From Candidatus Uhrbacteria bacterium (lineage in GTDB: Bacteria; Patescibacteriota; Patescibacteriia; UBA9934; GWF2-40-263), in the NCBI GenBank assembly GCA_016206085.1, contig JACQSF010000003.1, positions 1 through 52,494 of the forward strand: DNA of 52,494 nt. The letters run 5' to 3'. Positions within the stretch are counted from its first letter, which is position 1; each line of letters begins with the position of its first letter. Shown here piece by piece: positions 6,486 through 15,066 of this stretch. The notes under the pieces were generated by a model. That model searched no databases. It was given only the letters and a program-made list of their open reading frames with translations, and was not told the origin of the DNA. A program made the position numbers and the translations under genes.

Positions 6486-7844
6486 ATGCCCAGATTCTTG
6501 AAGGGTTTCGCCGCTGCGTTGCTTGTCACGCTCATTGTCGTGCTGCTTATTGCGGTGGTGCGATCCTGCGGGCAGGAGGGTCAACCTTCGGCTCCGCAGA
6601 TTCCGCCCCCACCACCAGCTGTCCCCGTCCAGATCGACGGGCACACGGCGTTTGTCCCTCCGGGTCCACAGCGTCTTCCCGATGTACCCCAAAAGCTCGT
6701 CGATGCGATCCGACGCGGCACCCAGAGTGTTTCCAAACTTCGACTAGACAAGGACAAGTGCGTTCCCCAGAAGAAGATTCAGCTGGGCTGGAGGCGCTGT
6801 CTGGGTGACTACCTAGTCGCGGCCGTCGACGAGACGGGCAAGCTTCAGATCGTCGATGTCTACGGCGGAGTCTCTACTTCTCCAGTCGGCTTCTCCGTCA
6901 CCTGTGAGCGTGAGAACGCCTGCAACGGTGGCGTCAATCCACCGTTCGTCATCACAGCCCCACCTGGTTGGACGGCAGTGGCCATCCGTACCGCTGTGTT
7001 TGGCGATGGGGAAGATGGGATCGAGGCGGCCGTGTACGTTCCCTACTCGTCACGTCTTAACGATCCAGAATTGCGTCAGGCAGGTCTGGAGTACCTCCAC
7101 GATGCGGTTCTTGCCGCCTACTACGAATTGCGTGCCAAGGATGTGCGCAGCCAGTTCTTCCCCGATAAGTACGTTACGGACTTTGGAACCCCTGACCATG
7201 TGATCACGTTGATTCTCACCGAGCAGATGTGGTCGGACACAGGGTTCGCCAACGGGACTGACCTGGACCGTCTTGCGATGGTTGATCGGGCTCTGGTGAC
7301 GTTGGGTGTGAATCGCTGGAAGAGTTACCAGTACACGGCTTCCTGGGCCGGTGCCCGCGGCATCGGACAAATTGTCGGAAAGCCCTACAAGGCGATCCGT
7401 GAACAATACCCGCGTGTCGACCTTCCGGCGGACGACATATGGGGTCGTACCGACCACCACAGCGCGATCAAGACCATGATCGCGCACACGGACGCAGAGT
7501 TCTGGGCGATCAAGCAGGAAGGGCATCGGACCCACCTGCTGGAAAACGCCGCCAGCCGCCGACTGGTCCTGGCCGCTGGCTACAACGCCAACATTGCGAC
7601 TGTTATCAAGGCAATCGCTGCGTGTGGTGAATCCTGGCGACACGAGATCTGTACGCAACTTCCCAATGAGACCCGTCTGTACCTCGTGAAATACGAGTGG
7701 ATCTACGGCGTTCTCTTTGATCCCGTGCAGCGCGCCATGGTCGAGGCAAATGTCTGGCCCACCCTGTACCAGAACGACCAGGCCGCCAAGGCCGAATACG
7801 AACAACGCAAAGCGGCCCTCGCGGCCGCTCCGGCGACGAAGTAA
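6486..7844 (+). CDS. Membrane-anchored lytic transglycosylase-like protein
   Basis: The 452-residue protein has an N-terminal membrane segment (about residues 7-28) followed by a Pro-rich linker. The middle is unassigned and holds several Cys. Near residues 240-345 are ILTEQMW, then SWAGARGIGQI and AGYNANIA. These resemble the catalytic Glu, the GA-G-QI turn and the GYN motif of goose-type/SLT lysozymes, so peptidoglycan cleavage outside the membrane is likely. The start is set by a strong Shine-Dalgarno. A perfect terminator overlaps the stop. The gene is clearly richer in G+C than its neighbours and stands alone, which hints at transfer. Confidence 0.65.
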   Translation: MPRFLKGFAAALLVTLIVVLLIAVVRSCGQEGQPSAPQIPPPPPAVPVQIDGHTAFVPPGPQRLPDVPQKLVDAIRRGTQSVSKLRLDKDKCVPQKKIQLGWRRCLGDYLVAAVDETGKLQIVDVYGGVSTSPVGFSVTCERENACNGGVNPPFVITAPPGWTAVAIRTAVFGDGEDGIEAAVYVPYSSRLNDPELRQAGLEYLHDAVLAAYYELRAKDVRSQFFPDKYVTDFGTPDHVITLILTEQMWSDTGFANGTDLDRLAMVDRALVTLGVNRWKSYQYTASWAGARGIGQIVGKPYKAIREQYPRVDLPADDIWGRTDHHSAIKTMIAHTDAEFWAIKQEGHRTHLLENAASRRLVLAAGYNANIATVIKAIAACGESWRHEICTQLPNETRLYLVKYEWIYGVLFDPVQRAMVEANVWPTLYQNDQAAKAEYEQRKAALAAAPATK

Positions 7845-7862
7845 CCCTTCGTCGTTTTTTCT
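7834..7862 (+). terminator. Intrinsic terminator overlapping the stop codon
   Basis: CGACGAAG (7834-7841) and CTTCGTCG (7847-7854) form a perfect 8-bp stem, followed by six T. The left arm encodes the last residues of the transglycosylase-like protein. Confidence 0.9.
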
Positions 7863-7871
7863 ATTTTACTT

Positions 7872-7960
7872 CTCGTTATTGCGAGGGAGCGAAACGACCG
7901 AAGCAATCCTCGAAGATTGCTTCGTCAGTCGACGACAGACTCCTTCCTCGCAATGACGAG
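7872..7960. repeat. REP-like palindromic repeat
   Basis: The 89-bp element starts CTCGTTATTGCGAGG and ends with the near complement CCTCGCAATGACGAG. Internal AAGCAATCCTCGAAGATTGCTT is itself a hairpin (AAGCAATC/GATTGCTT). This matches the intergenic palindrome with CGTCATTGCGAGG ends that occurs in many bacterial genomes. No coding capacity. Confidence 0.8.
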
Positions 7961-7961
7961 G

Positions 7962-8951
7962 CTACTTGATGACGTTTTGAGGGGTCTTTCCTTTCACAAA
8001 TGCGAGGATATTTTCGGCGGCTGTGCGGCTCATGGCTTGTCGCGTTTCAATCGTTGCGCTTGCTGTATGCGGAGTCAGAATGACGTTCCAGGCATGCTGG
8101 AGGTAATCTGCATCAGATTTTTTTCGAGCAAATTGTGGTTCACCCTCGAAGACATCGATCCCAGCGCCCGCAATTTTGCCTTTTTTGAGTGCCCGCACAA
8201 GCGCCGCGGAATCGACGACTGATCCGCGCGCGGTGTTGATAAGAAACCCGGTTTTTTTCATAAGGTTGAGAGCCTTGTCATCAATGAGGTGTTTTGTCGA
8301 CGGCAAGAGAGGCACATGTAATGAGACAAAGTCAGATTCGCCCAGAAGTTGCTCCTTTGTCCTGAGCTTAGCTCCGGACATTTTTTCAAATGCTGGATTG
8401 CGTTTCACGTCCGTGTAGATGATCTTTACGCCGAACCCTTCATGCATACGTCTGGCCACCATCCCACCGATCGCACCACCGCCGATAAGTCCCAGCGTTT
8501 TTCCCATCACGTCTGTACCGAGCAACAGCTGTGGTTCCCAACCTTTATATTTTCCTGCTCGAGTAAAATGGTCAGCTTCGACTATACGGTGGGCAAGCGC
8601 AAAGATGAGCGCGACCGCATGTTCTGCGACCGTTTCGGAGACGTTTGGATGGGTGGCGTTGGTTATGACGAGCTTGCGCTTGGCTGCTTCTTTTAGGTCG
8701 ATATTATCGAACCCAACGGCGTAGTTGGCGATCATTTTGAGAGATGGGCCGGCAGCATCCATCACCTCGCGGTCGATCTTTTCTGTGAGCATTGAGAGGA
8801 TGACGTTCTTTCCTTTCACACGACGGAGCAACTCGCGGCGAGGGATGAGTTTGTCGCCCTCGTAGATTTCAATCTTTAGATGTTTGTCGCGTCGGAGCAT
8901 CTTGAGTCCTTCGTCGGGAATTTCTCGTGTGACAAAAACTGAAGCGGTCAT
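7962..8951 (-). CDS. D-2-hydroxyacid dehydrogenase (glyoxylate reductase-like)
   Basis: The 329-residue protein shows the family order. The NAD-binding GLIGGGAIGGMVARR lies near 150, NTARGSVVD holds the catalytic Arg near 235, and LTPHTASAT holds the catalytic His near 290. An acidic GEPQ segment lies between these two. It should reduce a 2-keto acid to a D-2-hydroxyacid with NAD(P)H; glyoxylate, hydroxypyruvate and 3-phosphoglycerate are the usual options. ATG 8951 overlaps the stop of the upstream PfkB gene (ATGA), which fixes the start and shows co-translation. It is the last gene of a four-gene sugar operon. Confidence 0.85.
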   Translation of the reverse strand: MTASVFVTREIPDEGLKMLRRDKHLKIEIYEGDKLIPRRELLRRVKGKNVILSMLTEKIDREVMDAAGPSLKMIANYAVGFDNIDLKEAAKRKLVITNATHPNVSETVAEHAVALIFALAHRIVEADHFTRAGKYKGWEPQLLLGTDVMGKTLGLIGGGAIGGMVARRMHEGFGVKIIYTDVKRNPAFEKMSGAKLRTKEQLLGESDFVSLHVPLLPSTKHLIDDKALNLMKKTGFLINTARGSVVDSAALVRALKKGKIAGAGIDVFEGEPQFARKKSDADYLQHAWNVILTPHTASATIETRQAMSRTAAENILAFVKGKTPQNVIK

Positions 8952-9919
8952 AGGGCAGAGATTTTTACTTGTCGTTTCTTGAGCGTTGAGGGCCACGTTT
9001 TGAGAATGCCGTTCTTGGCGCCGTACTTCAAAATGACAGATTCCGCGTTGATCATGCCCACACGTAGAGCCTCTATCAAATCCTGTGTCTTGATGAGCCC
9101 TGCAACAAACCCCGAACCAAACGCATCACCTGCGCCAGTGCGAGATACAGACTTCACGCCTGTGGTTGCGGCATGTGCCATCCAGCCGTCACGATAGACG
9201 GTCGCGCCATTGGTTCCGTCGGTGATGAGTCGGACAAGGCCGTCGGTATGAACGAGTTTAAAAATGTCCACGAGCTTTTTCTTTCCTGTGAGGAACATCG
9301 CTTCTTCTAAGTTCATGTTGAGTACGTCGACCATGGGGAGCAGGGGAGCAAACGTCTTGAGCCCGCTCTCGAGTTCTTTGTGACCTGGATTCCAAGCGAC
9401 CTTCACACCGGCTTTGTGGGCTGTGATGATGATTTTTTTCGCGAGTCCAAGGTTTCCACCCAGGCTTGTGAGATAGATCCAGTTCGTATTTTTGATGGCT
9501 GTCTCGGGCACGTCTGCCGTGATAAATTTCGAGCTCGTGCCACGATAGACCAGTACGGTGCGCTCGCCGTCCTTCATGGTAAGGATCGTTGAGTACGCCG
9601 TCTCCCCATTTTTTATCTGTCTCACGAGGTGCGTGGAAACACCAAAGCGCGAGAGGTCTTCTACGACGTCTTTGCCAGGAGAGTCATCACCCACGCGGCA
9701 GATTATCGCGGTTCGAAATCCTAATCGACCAAAGGTCGCAGCCGCATTTGTTGCTCCTCCTCCCGTTGTGAGCACTAACTCGCTCACTTCGATTTTTGAG
9801 CCAAGGGCGACGCACTCGCCCGCGCCCGTGGCAAACTTTTTCGATTTGATCGCGACGAAGGCGTTGGAAACCAAGAACACGTCCCGCGTCGCTGCACCGA
9901 TAGTAATGATGTCGTACAT
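8948..9919 (-). CDS. PfkB-family carbohydrate kinase (second in operon)
   Basis: The 323-residue protein has the ribokinase-fold hallmarks: TTGGGATNAAATFGRLGF in the N-terminal half and GAGDAFGSGFVAGL near residue 255, which contains the catalytic Asp and the anion hole. It begins MYDIITIGAATRDVF, almost the same as the other PfkB protein in the cluster (10846-11817), so they are paralogues. The ATG at 9919 lies one base after the aldolase stop. Next to an aldolase, a phosphofructokinase-like role is attractive, but ribose, adenosine or tagatose-phosphate are also possible substrates. Confidence 0.83.
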   Translation of the reverse strand: MYDIITIGAATRDVFLVSNAFVAIKSKKFATGAGECVALGSKIEVSELVLTTGGGATNAAATFGRLGFRTAIICRVGDDSPGKDVVEDLSRFGVSTHLVRQIKNGETAYSTILTMKDGERTVLVYRGTSSKFITADVPETAIKNTNWIYLTSLGGNLGLAKKIIITAHKAGVKVAWNPGHKELESGLKTFAPLLPMVDVLNMNLEEAMFLTGKKKLVDIFKLVHTDGLVRLITDGTNGATVYRDGWMAHAATTGVKSVSRTGAGDAFGSGFVAGLIKTQDLIEALRVGMINAESVILKYGAKNGILKTWPSTLKKRQVKISAL

Positions 9920-9920
9920 A

Positions 9921-10844
9921 TTAAGCTTTGTTGGATGAACCAAGTGTTTTCATTTTGTGTCTCACCACCTTCGTCATCAGTTCCTTGGCCGGTTTTAAAA
10001 TTTCACGCGGGTCGATGACCTCGGGGCGTTCTTTGAGGAATTTGCGGATGCCGGCGTCGAAGGCAAGGCGCAGATCCGTATCGACGTTCACCTTGCGCAC
10101 GCCCAGGGTCACGGCTTTTTTAACCGCCGTATCTGACACACCCTTTGCGCTTGAAATCTCACAGCCATACTGAGTGCAGATGCGCTTGATGTTTGCTGGG
10201 ACACCTGAGGCGCCATGGAGTACAAGTGGCACGTCGACCGCTTCAGCGATACGTTTTAGACGTCCGTAATCAAGTTTGGATTCGCCTTTGAATTTGTAGG
10301 CGCCGTGCTTTGTTCCAACCGCCACGGCAAGAGCGTCACATCCCACTGCCGCAACGAATTCGCGAGCTTGTTTTGGATCGGTAAGGTGTGCATCGCGATC
10401 TTCGACTGAGATAAAGTCCTCAATACCCGCGATGGCACCAAGTTCTGCCTCGACACTCATTTTTCTTTTGTGTGCCATTTCGACAATCCACTTTGTCTTC
10501 TTGATGTTTTCGTTAATAGGGAGAGAGGAGCCATCGTACATCACACTTGTGTACCAGCCGCTTTTGATCGCTTTCACAACAAGATCATCATTCTTTCCAT
10601 GATCGAGATGGAACACCACCGGGAGTTTGGTCTTGCGCGCGGCAATGTGCGCGAGGCTTGCAAGTTCTTCCATGCCGGCGTATTCGATCGCGCCCTCTGA
10701 GGTAGATAAAATAACAGGTGAGCGCTCAAGCTCTGCCGCCTCCATGATCGCCTGAAGCGTCTCGAGGTTATTGATGTTGAACGCGCCCACCGCGTATGTG
10801 CGGCGTTCGGCTTTGGCGAGGACATCGTTGAGAGTGACGAGCAT
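9921..10844 (-). CDS. fba: Class II fructose-bisphosphate aldolase
   Basis: The 307-residue protein has the class II zinc motif HLDHG at residues 79-83, the YDGSSLP loop near 105, VEAELGAIAG with the catalytic-site Glu, the GTKHGAYK zinc/phosphate segment, LHGASGVP and NVDTDLR. It cleaves fructose-1,6-bisphosphate to dihydroxyacetone phosphate and glyceraldehyde-3-phosphate. It lies between two PfkB kinases, which suggests a compact lower-glycolysis/pentose route. Start ATG 10844 follows the upstream kinase stop by one base. The length is normal for the family. Confidence 0.93.
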   Translation of the reverse strand: MLVTLNDVLAKAERRTYAVGAFNINNLETLQAIMEAAELERSPVILSTSEGAIEYAGMEELASLAHIAARKTKLPVVFHLDHGKNDDLVVKAIKSGWYTSVMYDGSSLPINENIKKTKWIVEMAHKRKMSVEAELGAIAGIEDFISVEDRDAHLTDPKQAREFVAAVGCDALAVAVGTKHGAYKFKGESKLDYGRLKRIAEAVDVPLVLHGASGVPANIKRICTQYGCEISSAKGVSDTAVKKAVTLGVRKVNVDTDLRLAFDAGIRKFLKERPEVIDPREILKPAKELMTKVVRHKMKTLGSSNKA

Positions 10845-10845
10845 A

Positions 10846-11817
10846 CTAAACGGTTTTTACGTTGAAGGTTGGTCTTGCTTTCAATCGTTTACGGATTTCG
10901 GTGGCGCTCAGAAGTCCCTTAGTCGGACCCACATGTCCCACGACCGAGGAGGAATTGATTGCTCCCCAACGTAATGCGTCCGAGCATGATTCGCCATGGA
11001 TAAGCCCTCCAAGATACCCGCTTGCAAACGAGTCTCCTGCTCCCGTAGCCTCCACAAGGTGACCTGGAAAGATGGGACAGAATCGAAGTTCGTGTCCACC
11101 GTATTCGTACGCTCCATTTTTTCCGTCTGTGATGATGACGTGTTTGGGGCCGTATTTATAGAGCGCGCCAGCAAGCTTATGCACCTCGTTGGATTTTTCT
11201 CCAGAAAGAATTTGTGCTTCCTCACGGTTCACAAAAAGGACTTCGAGACGCGGGAGGAGGAAGTAAAGAGATTTCTTTCGTTGTTCGACTTGGATACTTC
11301 CTGGGTTCATAGCAATGAGGACACCATCTTTTTTTGCATAGTCGGTTACTTGCCTATACACCTTTTCATATCCTTCTCCCATCTCGCCTACATAAAGCCA
11401 GGTTGGTTTTGGGAATCGGGTTGGCAGGTGATATTCGTGTGTGATATGGCCTGTGAGGATGGTTTTCTCACCTTTGTAATTGAGTACCACCGAGTACGTG
11501 CTCCTCTCGTGTTTTACAATTTCAATAAACGAAGTGTTCACGCCCTCGCGTTTGAGGTGCTCGATGGCGAGCGGGCGTGTTGTGTCCTCCCCCATGACCG
11601 AGAGGATGGAAGTCTTTTTTTTCATGCGTGCCAGGCCGACCGCCACGTTGGGAGCAGAACCAGCAATCTGAGAGTCCACGATTTTTACGTCGATCTTTGC
11701 GCCGTAGTCCAAACAGAGCTTGCACTCAGGCATTTTAAGTTCACACGAAACGTTTGTTTCATCCAAGACCACGAAGGTGTCAAGCTTAATGTCGCCGATG
11801 GTGATAAGGTCATACAT
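10846..11817 (-). CDS. PfkB-family carbohydrate kinase (first in operon)
   Basis: The 323-residue protein starts MYDLITIGDIKLDTFVV, has AGSAPNVAVGLARM in the N-terminal half and ends with the PfkB signature GAGDSFASGYLGGLIHG near residue 255. It also has several extra Cys (CELKMPECKLC near residues 25-35), which is unusual and could bind metal or be redox-sensitive. It leads the operon kinase-aldolase-kinase-dehydrogenase. The sugar phosphorylated cannot be named from sequence; 6-phosphofructokinase-like activity is a reasonable guess from the adjacent aldolase. Confidence 0.83.
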   Translation of the reverse strand: MYDLITIGDIKLDTFVVLDETNVSCELKMPECKLCLDYGAKIDVKIVDSQIAGSAPNVAVGLARMKKKTSILSVMGEDTTRPLAIEHLKREGVNTSFIEIVKHERSTYSVVLNYKGEKTILTGHITHEYHLPTRFPKPTWLYVGEMGEGYEKVYRQVTDYAKKDGVLIAMNPGSIQVEQRKKSLYFLLPRLEVLFVNREEAQILSGEKSNEVHKLAGALYKYGPKHVIITDGKNGAYEYGGHELRFCPIFPGHLVEATGAGDSFASGYLGGLIHGESCSDALRWGAINSSSVVGHVGPTKGLLSATEIRKRLKARPTFNVKTV

Positions 11818-11840
11818 ACAAAGAATATGGTATCAAATGT

Positions 11841-11869
11841 TTGACGCTTCTGCGATTTTTTGGTATACT
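11841..11869 (+). promoter_or_regulatory. Promoter of the zinc-knuckle 2H gene
   Basis: TTGACG (11841-11846) and TATACT (11864-11869) are exactly 17 bp apart. The promoter lies divergent from the PfkB operon. Confidence 0.75.
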
Positions 11870-11877
11870 CTTTTTAT

Positions 11878-11908
11878 AAAGACGTGGGAAAACCTCGTCT
11901 TTTTTACG
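11878..11908 (+). promoter_or_regulatory. Attenuator-like hairpin in the leader
   Basis: AAGACG-TGG pairs with CC-TCGTCTT around a GAAAA loop and is followed by a run of T, all between the promoter and the ATG at 11928. It has the form of an intrinsic terminator placed inside a 5' leader. No leader peptide or ligand site is evident. Confidence 0.5.
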
Positions 11909-11927
11909 AGTTATTAATCCTGTGTAT

Positions 11928-12830
11928 ATGTCAGAAATAGCATGTAAGGTTTGCGGGATGGAAGGACATCGGACGGGCGAATGTACACAGATCGAGCAGT
12001 CAGTCGAGCTGCCCAGGATGCTTACTCCAGAACGTCTTAAGGAAATTTTTTCTCTTGAGTCAGAAGTGCACGCGGATTTTGATCCGTTGCTTGCAGCGGT
12101 CAACCAGCGGCTTGGGTTGAATTTAGCAAAACGTCCGGATGGGTTCCATGTGACGATCATCGGGCCCGCGGAATTTGACGTGGTCAAGAAATTGGGGTCG
12201 GAGAAAATTTTGGAGCTTGAGAAACTGAACGAAGAAATTCAGCGCGGGGAGGGAGTGGTCGTGCGCGGCGTTGGATTCATCGACGGGGCAACGCTCAATG
12301 TCCGCGACGCGGACAAGACAAAACGCGCTGCGTTCATTGCGATCGACGTGCCTAAGCTGCAGGCATTCCGCGTGTCCATCGGCCTGCCTCCGAAGGACTT
12401 TCACATTACACTCGGATTCGAAACGGCCGACCTCCATATGCAGGTCGTCGGGACGAACGAAAAGGGAAAACCCATACTCGAGCCGGTCAAAAAGAAAGCC
12501 GATTCGCGTTTCGATGACCTGTTGACGTTGGTGGAGGTGAGCGGGATGAGTTTCGGATCCCTTTCGGGCGTCGCCAAGGAACAGCCGAAGGAAAAGCATC
12601 CAGAAGCGCGGGCTGTGGAACAGAAGCCCGCCATTGCGTATGATACAGAGGCTCTTCGGGGTCGCCTGGAAGGAATCGCGTCCCTCGGTTTCGATGATCT
12701 TCAGCGTCTCGTGGAAGCCGCGGCCTCGGGAGCAGAGGCACTCGCGCCCATTATGAAGGATCTCGGTGCGAAACTGAAAGCGGATACGCGTCTGGTACGC
12801 GACGCCCTTGCCCAAAGTGAGATTAAATAG
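11928..12830 (+). CDS. Zinc-knuckle 2H phosphoesterase-like protein
   Basis: The 300-residue protein combines a CCHC zinc knuckle (C6-X2-C9-X4-H14-X4-C19) with two His-X-Thr motifs, GFHVTIIGP (H74/T76) and DFHITLGF (H159/T161). The two HxT motifs about 85 residues apart define the 2H phosphoesterase fold of RNA 2',3'-cyclic phosphodiesterases and RNA-ligase-like enzymes. The knuckle typically grips single-stranded RNA. The C-terminal third is helical and unassigned. An RNA end-processing role is inferred. A GTG six bases upstream (11922) is an alternative start. The next gene follows 32 nt downstream. Confidence 0.75.
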   Translation: MSEIACKVCGMEGHRTGECTQIEQSVELPRMLTPERLKEIFSLESEVHADFDPLLAAVNQRLGLNLAKRPDGFHVTIIGPAEFDVVKKLGSEKILELEKLNEEIQRGEGVVVRGVGFIDGATLNVRDADKTKRAAFIAIDVPKLQAFRVSIGLPPKDFHITLGFETADLHMQVVGTNEKGKPILEPVKKKADSRFDDLLTLVEVSGMSFGSLSGVAKEQPKEKHPEARAVEQKPAIAYDTEALRGRLEGIASLGFDDLQRLVEAAASGAEALAPIMKDLGAKLKADTRLVRDALAQSEIK

Positions 12831-12862
12831 AATGGATCTCTTAAATAAATCTAAGAAACGAT

Positions 12863-13468
12863 ATGCCAGAGAAAATGACCAGAGAGCCACGGGAAAATTT
12901 ACAGATAGAATACATGAAGGTTCCCAAGGGGAGTGTCGGTGAACAAGCGGATTTCCTTTTGTCCAATATGGAGCGTAATCGCCGTTATTGCGAACGAAAG
13001 CTTCTTGAACTTTTTCCGTTGATTGAGAAGGCCTTGAATGATGCCCTGGCCGACCGCGCGAAGATGATTAAGGCGGCGGTAGAAAGTAGGATTCTTTATG
13101 ACTACTACGTGGAATTTGATAGATTGAGCGAGCGTCAGAGAACAAAGATCGGTGGGTTTAAAGGTTTCGTTAAGGCGCAATTTGAAAAGGAGACCGAATA
13201 TTCCTCTTATGAGCAACCACCTTTGTTGAGACGGCTTCTTTCCAGAGCCCAACGAACCTATTATGATGATCGAGGGACTGAAGCCAGGGACTTTGGAGAT
13301 CCACCGAGATTTCGTTCGCAGCGCGAAAATTATTTAAACAGTTTGAGTTTGGAGGAGAAAGCAGTAGCAGACGCCGCTGCACGTTCTACAAGGTACGCTC
13401 AGATTTTTCGTGAAATCGAGAAAAGGCTTGGTATCCAGGATGAGGATCGGGAAGATATGTCGAATTAG
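12863..13468 (+). CDS. Unknown charged helical protein, 201 aa
   Basis: No family is recognised. The protein is rich in Arg, Lys and Glu and looks almost wholly helical, with heptad-like stretches (for example ERNRRYCERKLLELFPLIEK). It has no signal peptide or membrane span. It lies 32 nt after the zinc-knuckle 2H gene, probably in the same transcript, so a joint RNA-related role is possible. A second in-frame Met at codon 5 could be the true start. The 3' end overlaps the convergent HIT gene by 4 nt. Confidence 0.6.
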   Translation: MPEKMTREPRENLQIEYMKVPKGSVGEQADFLLSNMERNRRYCERKLLELFPLIEKALNDALADRAKMIKAAVESRILYDYYVEFDRLSERQRTKIGGFKGFVKAQFEKETEYSSYEQPPLLRRLLSRAQRTYYDDRGTEARDFGDPPRFRSQRENYLNSLSLEEKAVADAAARSTRYAQIFREIEKRLGIQDEDREDMSN

Positions 13469-13848
13469 GTGCTAATGCGTTGCGCGAGCTTGGCGAGGTC
13501 TGCGTGATCGCCTGGTTTGGCTAAGCGAGAATCAAGTTGGTGAGGTCCGGTGATTGGTACGAGGTGGATATGAACGTGGTCTACGCCAAACCCCTCAACG
13601 ACCGCACCGATGCGGGGAACCTTGAACACCTCTTTGAGTCGTGCGGCGACCATTTTACTGGCGGCGAGGAGTGACTGATAGCTTACATTGTCCATCTCAA
13701 AGAGTTCGGTGGCATGAGATTTGGGGATCATCATCGTATGACCAACGGCAACTGGGTTGATATCCAAAAATGCCAGGTGATTGTCATCCTCCCAGACCTT
13801 GTGACAGGGAATTTCACCCGCAATGATTTTGCAAAAGAGACAATCCAT
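13465..13848 (-). CDS. HIT-family nucleotide hydrolase/transferase
   Basis: The 127-residue protein starts MDCLFCKIIAGEIP, with the Cys-X2-Cys typical of HINT proteins, and contains FLDINPVAVGHTMMIPK and the histidine triad HVHIHLVP near residue 97. HINT/HIT enzymes hydrolyse nucleoside phosphoramidates or dinucleotides. I chose ATG 13848, one base after the transketolase stop, because homology starts there. The open frame extends about 80 codons further upstream, antiparallel-free but unlike the family. It is the last gene after the transketolase C-terminal subunit. Confidence 0.9.
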   Translation of the reverse strand: MDCLFCKIIAGEIPCHKVWEDDNHLAFLDINPVAVGHTMMIPKSHATELFEMDNVSYQSLLAASKMVAARLKEVFKVPRIGAVVEGFGVDHVHIHLVPITGPHQLDSRLAKPGDHADLAKLAQRIST

Positions 13849-13849
13849 A

Positions 13850-15001
13850 TTATTTTTTTCCACCCCACATTCTTGGCGTGCGCGAGAGTGCCTCGTCAAG
13901 AATCTGTTTTTGCATTTTGGAAAGCCGTTCCTGTGCGGCCGCGATGTGCACAGGGATCGCGGGGACGGGTTTGCCGAGCTTGCGCTGGAGCACGCGGTCG
14001 GCTGCCAGGGCGATGAAGGGAGCTGTGAGACCAAAACCTTCCTGAATCTCTCGAGGATTTCCAGATTCACCGAACCGGTCAGGCACACCGATTCGTTCTA
14101 TTGGGACAGGAACGGTGAGAGTGATCGTCTCGGCGACAACACCTGCCAGTCCACCTGCGACCTGGGCTTCTTCAACCGTTACGATCGCTCCGGTTTGTTT
14201 GGCTGCTGAGACGATCGCACGGATATCGACAGGTTTGATCGTGTGCATATTTACGACACGGCATTCGATCCCATGGTCTTTGGAAAGCATTTCCGCCGCG
14301 ACTAGTGCCTCGTATAAAAGAGGACCAGCACCGATAATAGTGAGATCATTTCCATGGCGATAGATTTCTGCGCGACCGACTTTGAATGGTGTTTTTTGAG
14401 TCGTAAATACAGGTGACTTTTCACGCGCAAAACGCAGGTAGCATGGGCCAGTCAGTTTGGCTGCGGCAAGAGTCATTTTGCGTGTTTCGATGGCGTCACA
14501 GGGTACGAACACGCGCATATTTGGCATCACTCGCATGATCGCGATGTCCTCGACCATTTGGTGGGTCGCGCCATCGGGACCCACCGACACTCCCGCATGA
14601 GCTCCAGCGATATTGACATTCGTGTTATTGAGCGCGACGGTCGTGCGGATCTGTTCCCAGTTTCGTCCTGGAGAGAAACAGGCATAGCTCGAAATAAACG
14701 GCACCTTGCCCGCCATGGCCATTCCGGCCGCGATCGACGCCATGGACTGTTCTGAAACGCCCATCTGCACAAATCGATCTGGGTACGCTTCTTTGAAAGC
14801 AAGCGAGCGCGTCGATTCTGTTAGATCGGCGCACAGAACAACGATATTTTTGTCGTCCTTGCCCGCTTCAACTAGCCCATCTCCATAGCCGTTGCGTGTG
14901 GGGATTTGTTTGAGTTTCTTGTCGTCAAACAGATCGCGCACTAAATATGCTTCGCGGTTGAGGCCTGGTTTAGGTTGCTTTACACGATTTGACGTATGCA
15001 T
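13850..15001 (-). CDS. Transketolase, C-terminal subunit
   Basis: The 383-residue protein covers the pyrimidine-binding and C-terminal domains of transketolase: VVLCADLTESTRS, FVQMGVSEQSMASIAAGMA (catalytic-site Glu), GAHAGVSVGPDGATHQMVED and a C-terminal VTVEEAQVAGGLAG. Its partner, the diphosphate-binding half, lies at 20601-21500, about 5.6 kb away with unrelated genes between. Split transketolases are usually adjacent. The enzyme moves two-carbon units between sugar phosphates in the non-oxidative pentose phosphate pathway. A -10 box (TATCAT, 15013-15008) six bases before the ATG suggests a leaderless start. Confidence 0.9.
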   Translation of the reverse strand: MHTSNRVKQPKPGLNREAYLVRDLFDDKKLKQIPTRNGYGDGLVEAGKDDKNIVVLCADLTESTRSLAFKEAYPDRFVQMGVSEQSMASIAAGMAMAGKVPFISSYACFSPGRNWEQIRTTVALNNTNVNIAGAHAGVSVGPDGATHQMVEDIAIMRVMPNMRVFVPCDAIETRKMTLAAAKLTGPCYLRFAREKSPVFTTQKTPFKVGRAEIYRHGNDLTIIGAGPLLYEALVAAEMLSKDHGIECRVVNMHTIKPVDIRAIVSAAKQTGAIVTVEEAQVAGGLAGVVAETITLTVPVPIERIGVPDRFGESGNPREIQEGFGLTAPFIALAADRVLQRKLGKPVPAIPVHIAAAQERLSKMQKQILDEALSRTPRMWGGKK

Positions 15002-15014
15002 AAAGACATGATAT

Positions 15015-15066
15015 TTTACTTATATCACCACGAAGAAGACCCCTGTGCGGTTCCGTCCGCATCGGG
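15015..15066 (-). repeat. Conserved hairpin element after NYN gene (copy 1)
   Basis: On the minus strand GCCCCCGATGCGGACGGAAC continues into CGCACAGGGGTC and ends CTTCGTGGTGATA. It matches a hairpin after the paralogous NYN gene at 37803-37853. Stem TGCGG/CCGCA here corresponds to TACGG/CCGTA there, a compensatory change. Here the element overlaps the 3' end of the NYN reading frame. Confidence 0.6.

Noticed and set aside
7050..7805. 251-codon ORF antisense to the transglycosylase-like gene
   Set aside because: Product of G+C-rich codon bias on the opposite strand; no motif, no start signal.
10996..11844. 282-codon plus-strand ORF
   Set aside because: Antisense to a clear PfkB kinase gene with intact motifs.
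13849..14088. N-terminal extension of the HIT protein by about 80 residues
   Set aside because: It overlaps the transketolase gene in another frame and HIT homology starts at MDCLFCKII.
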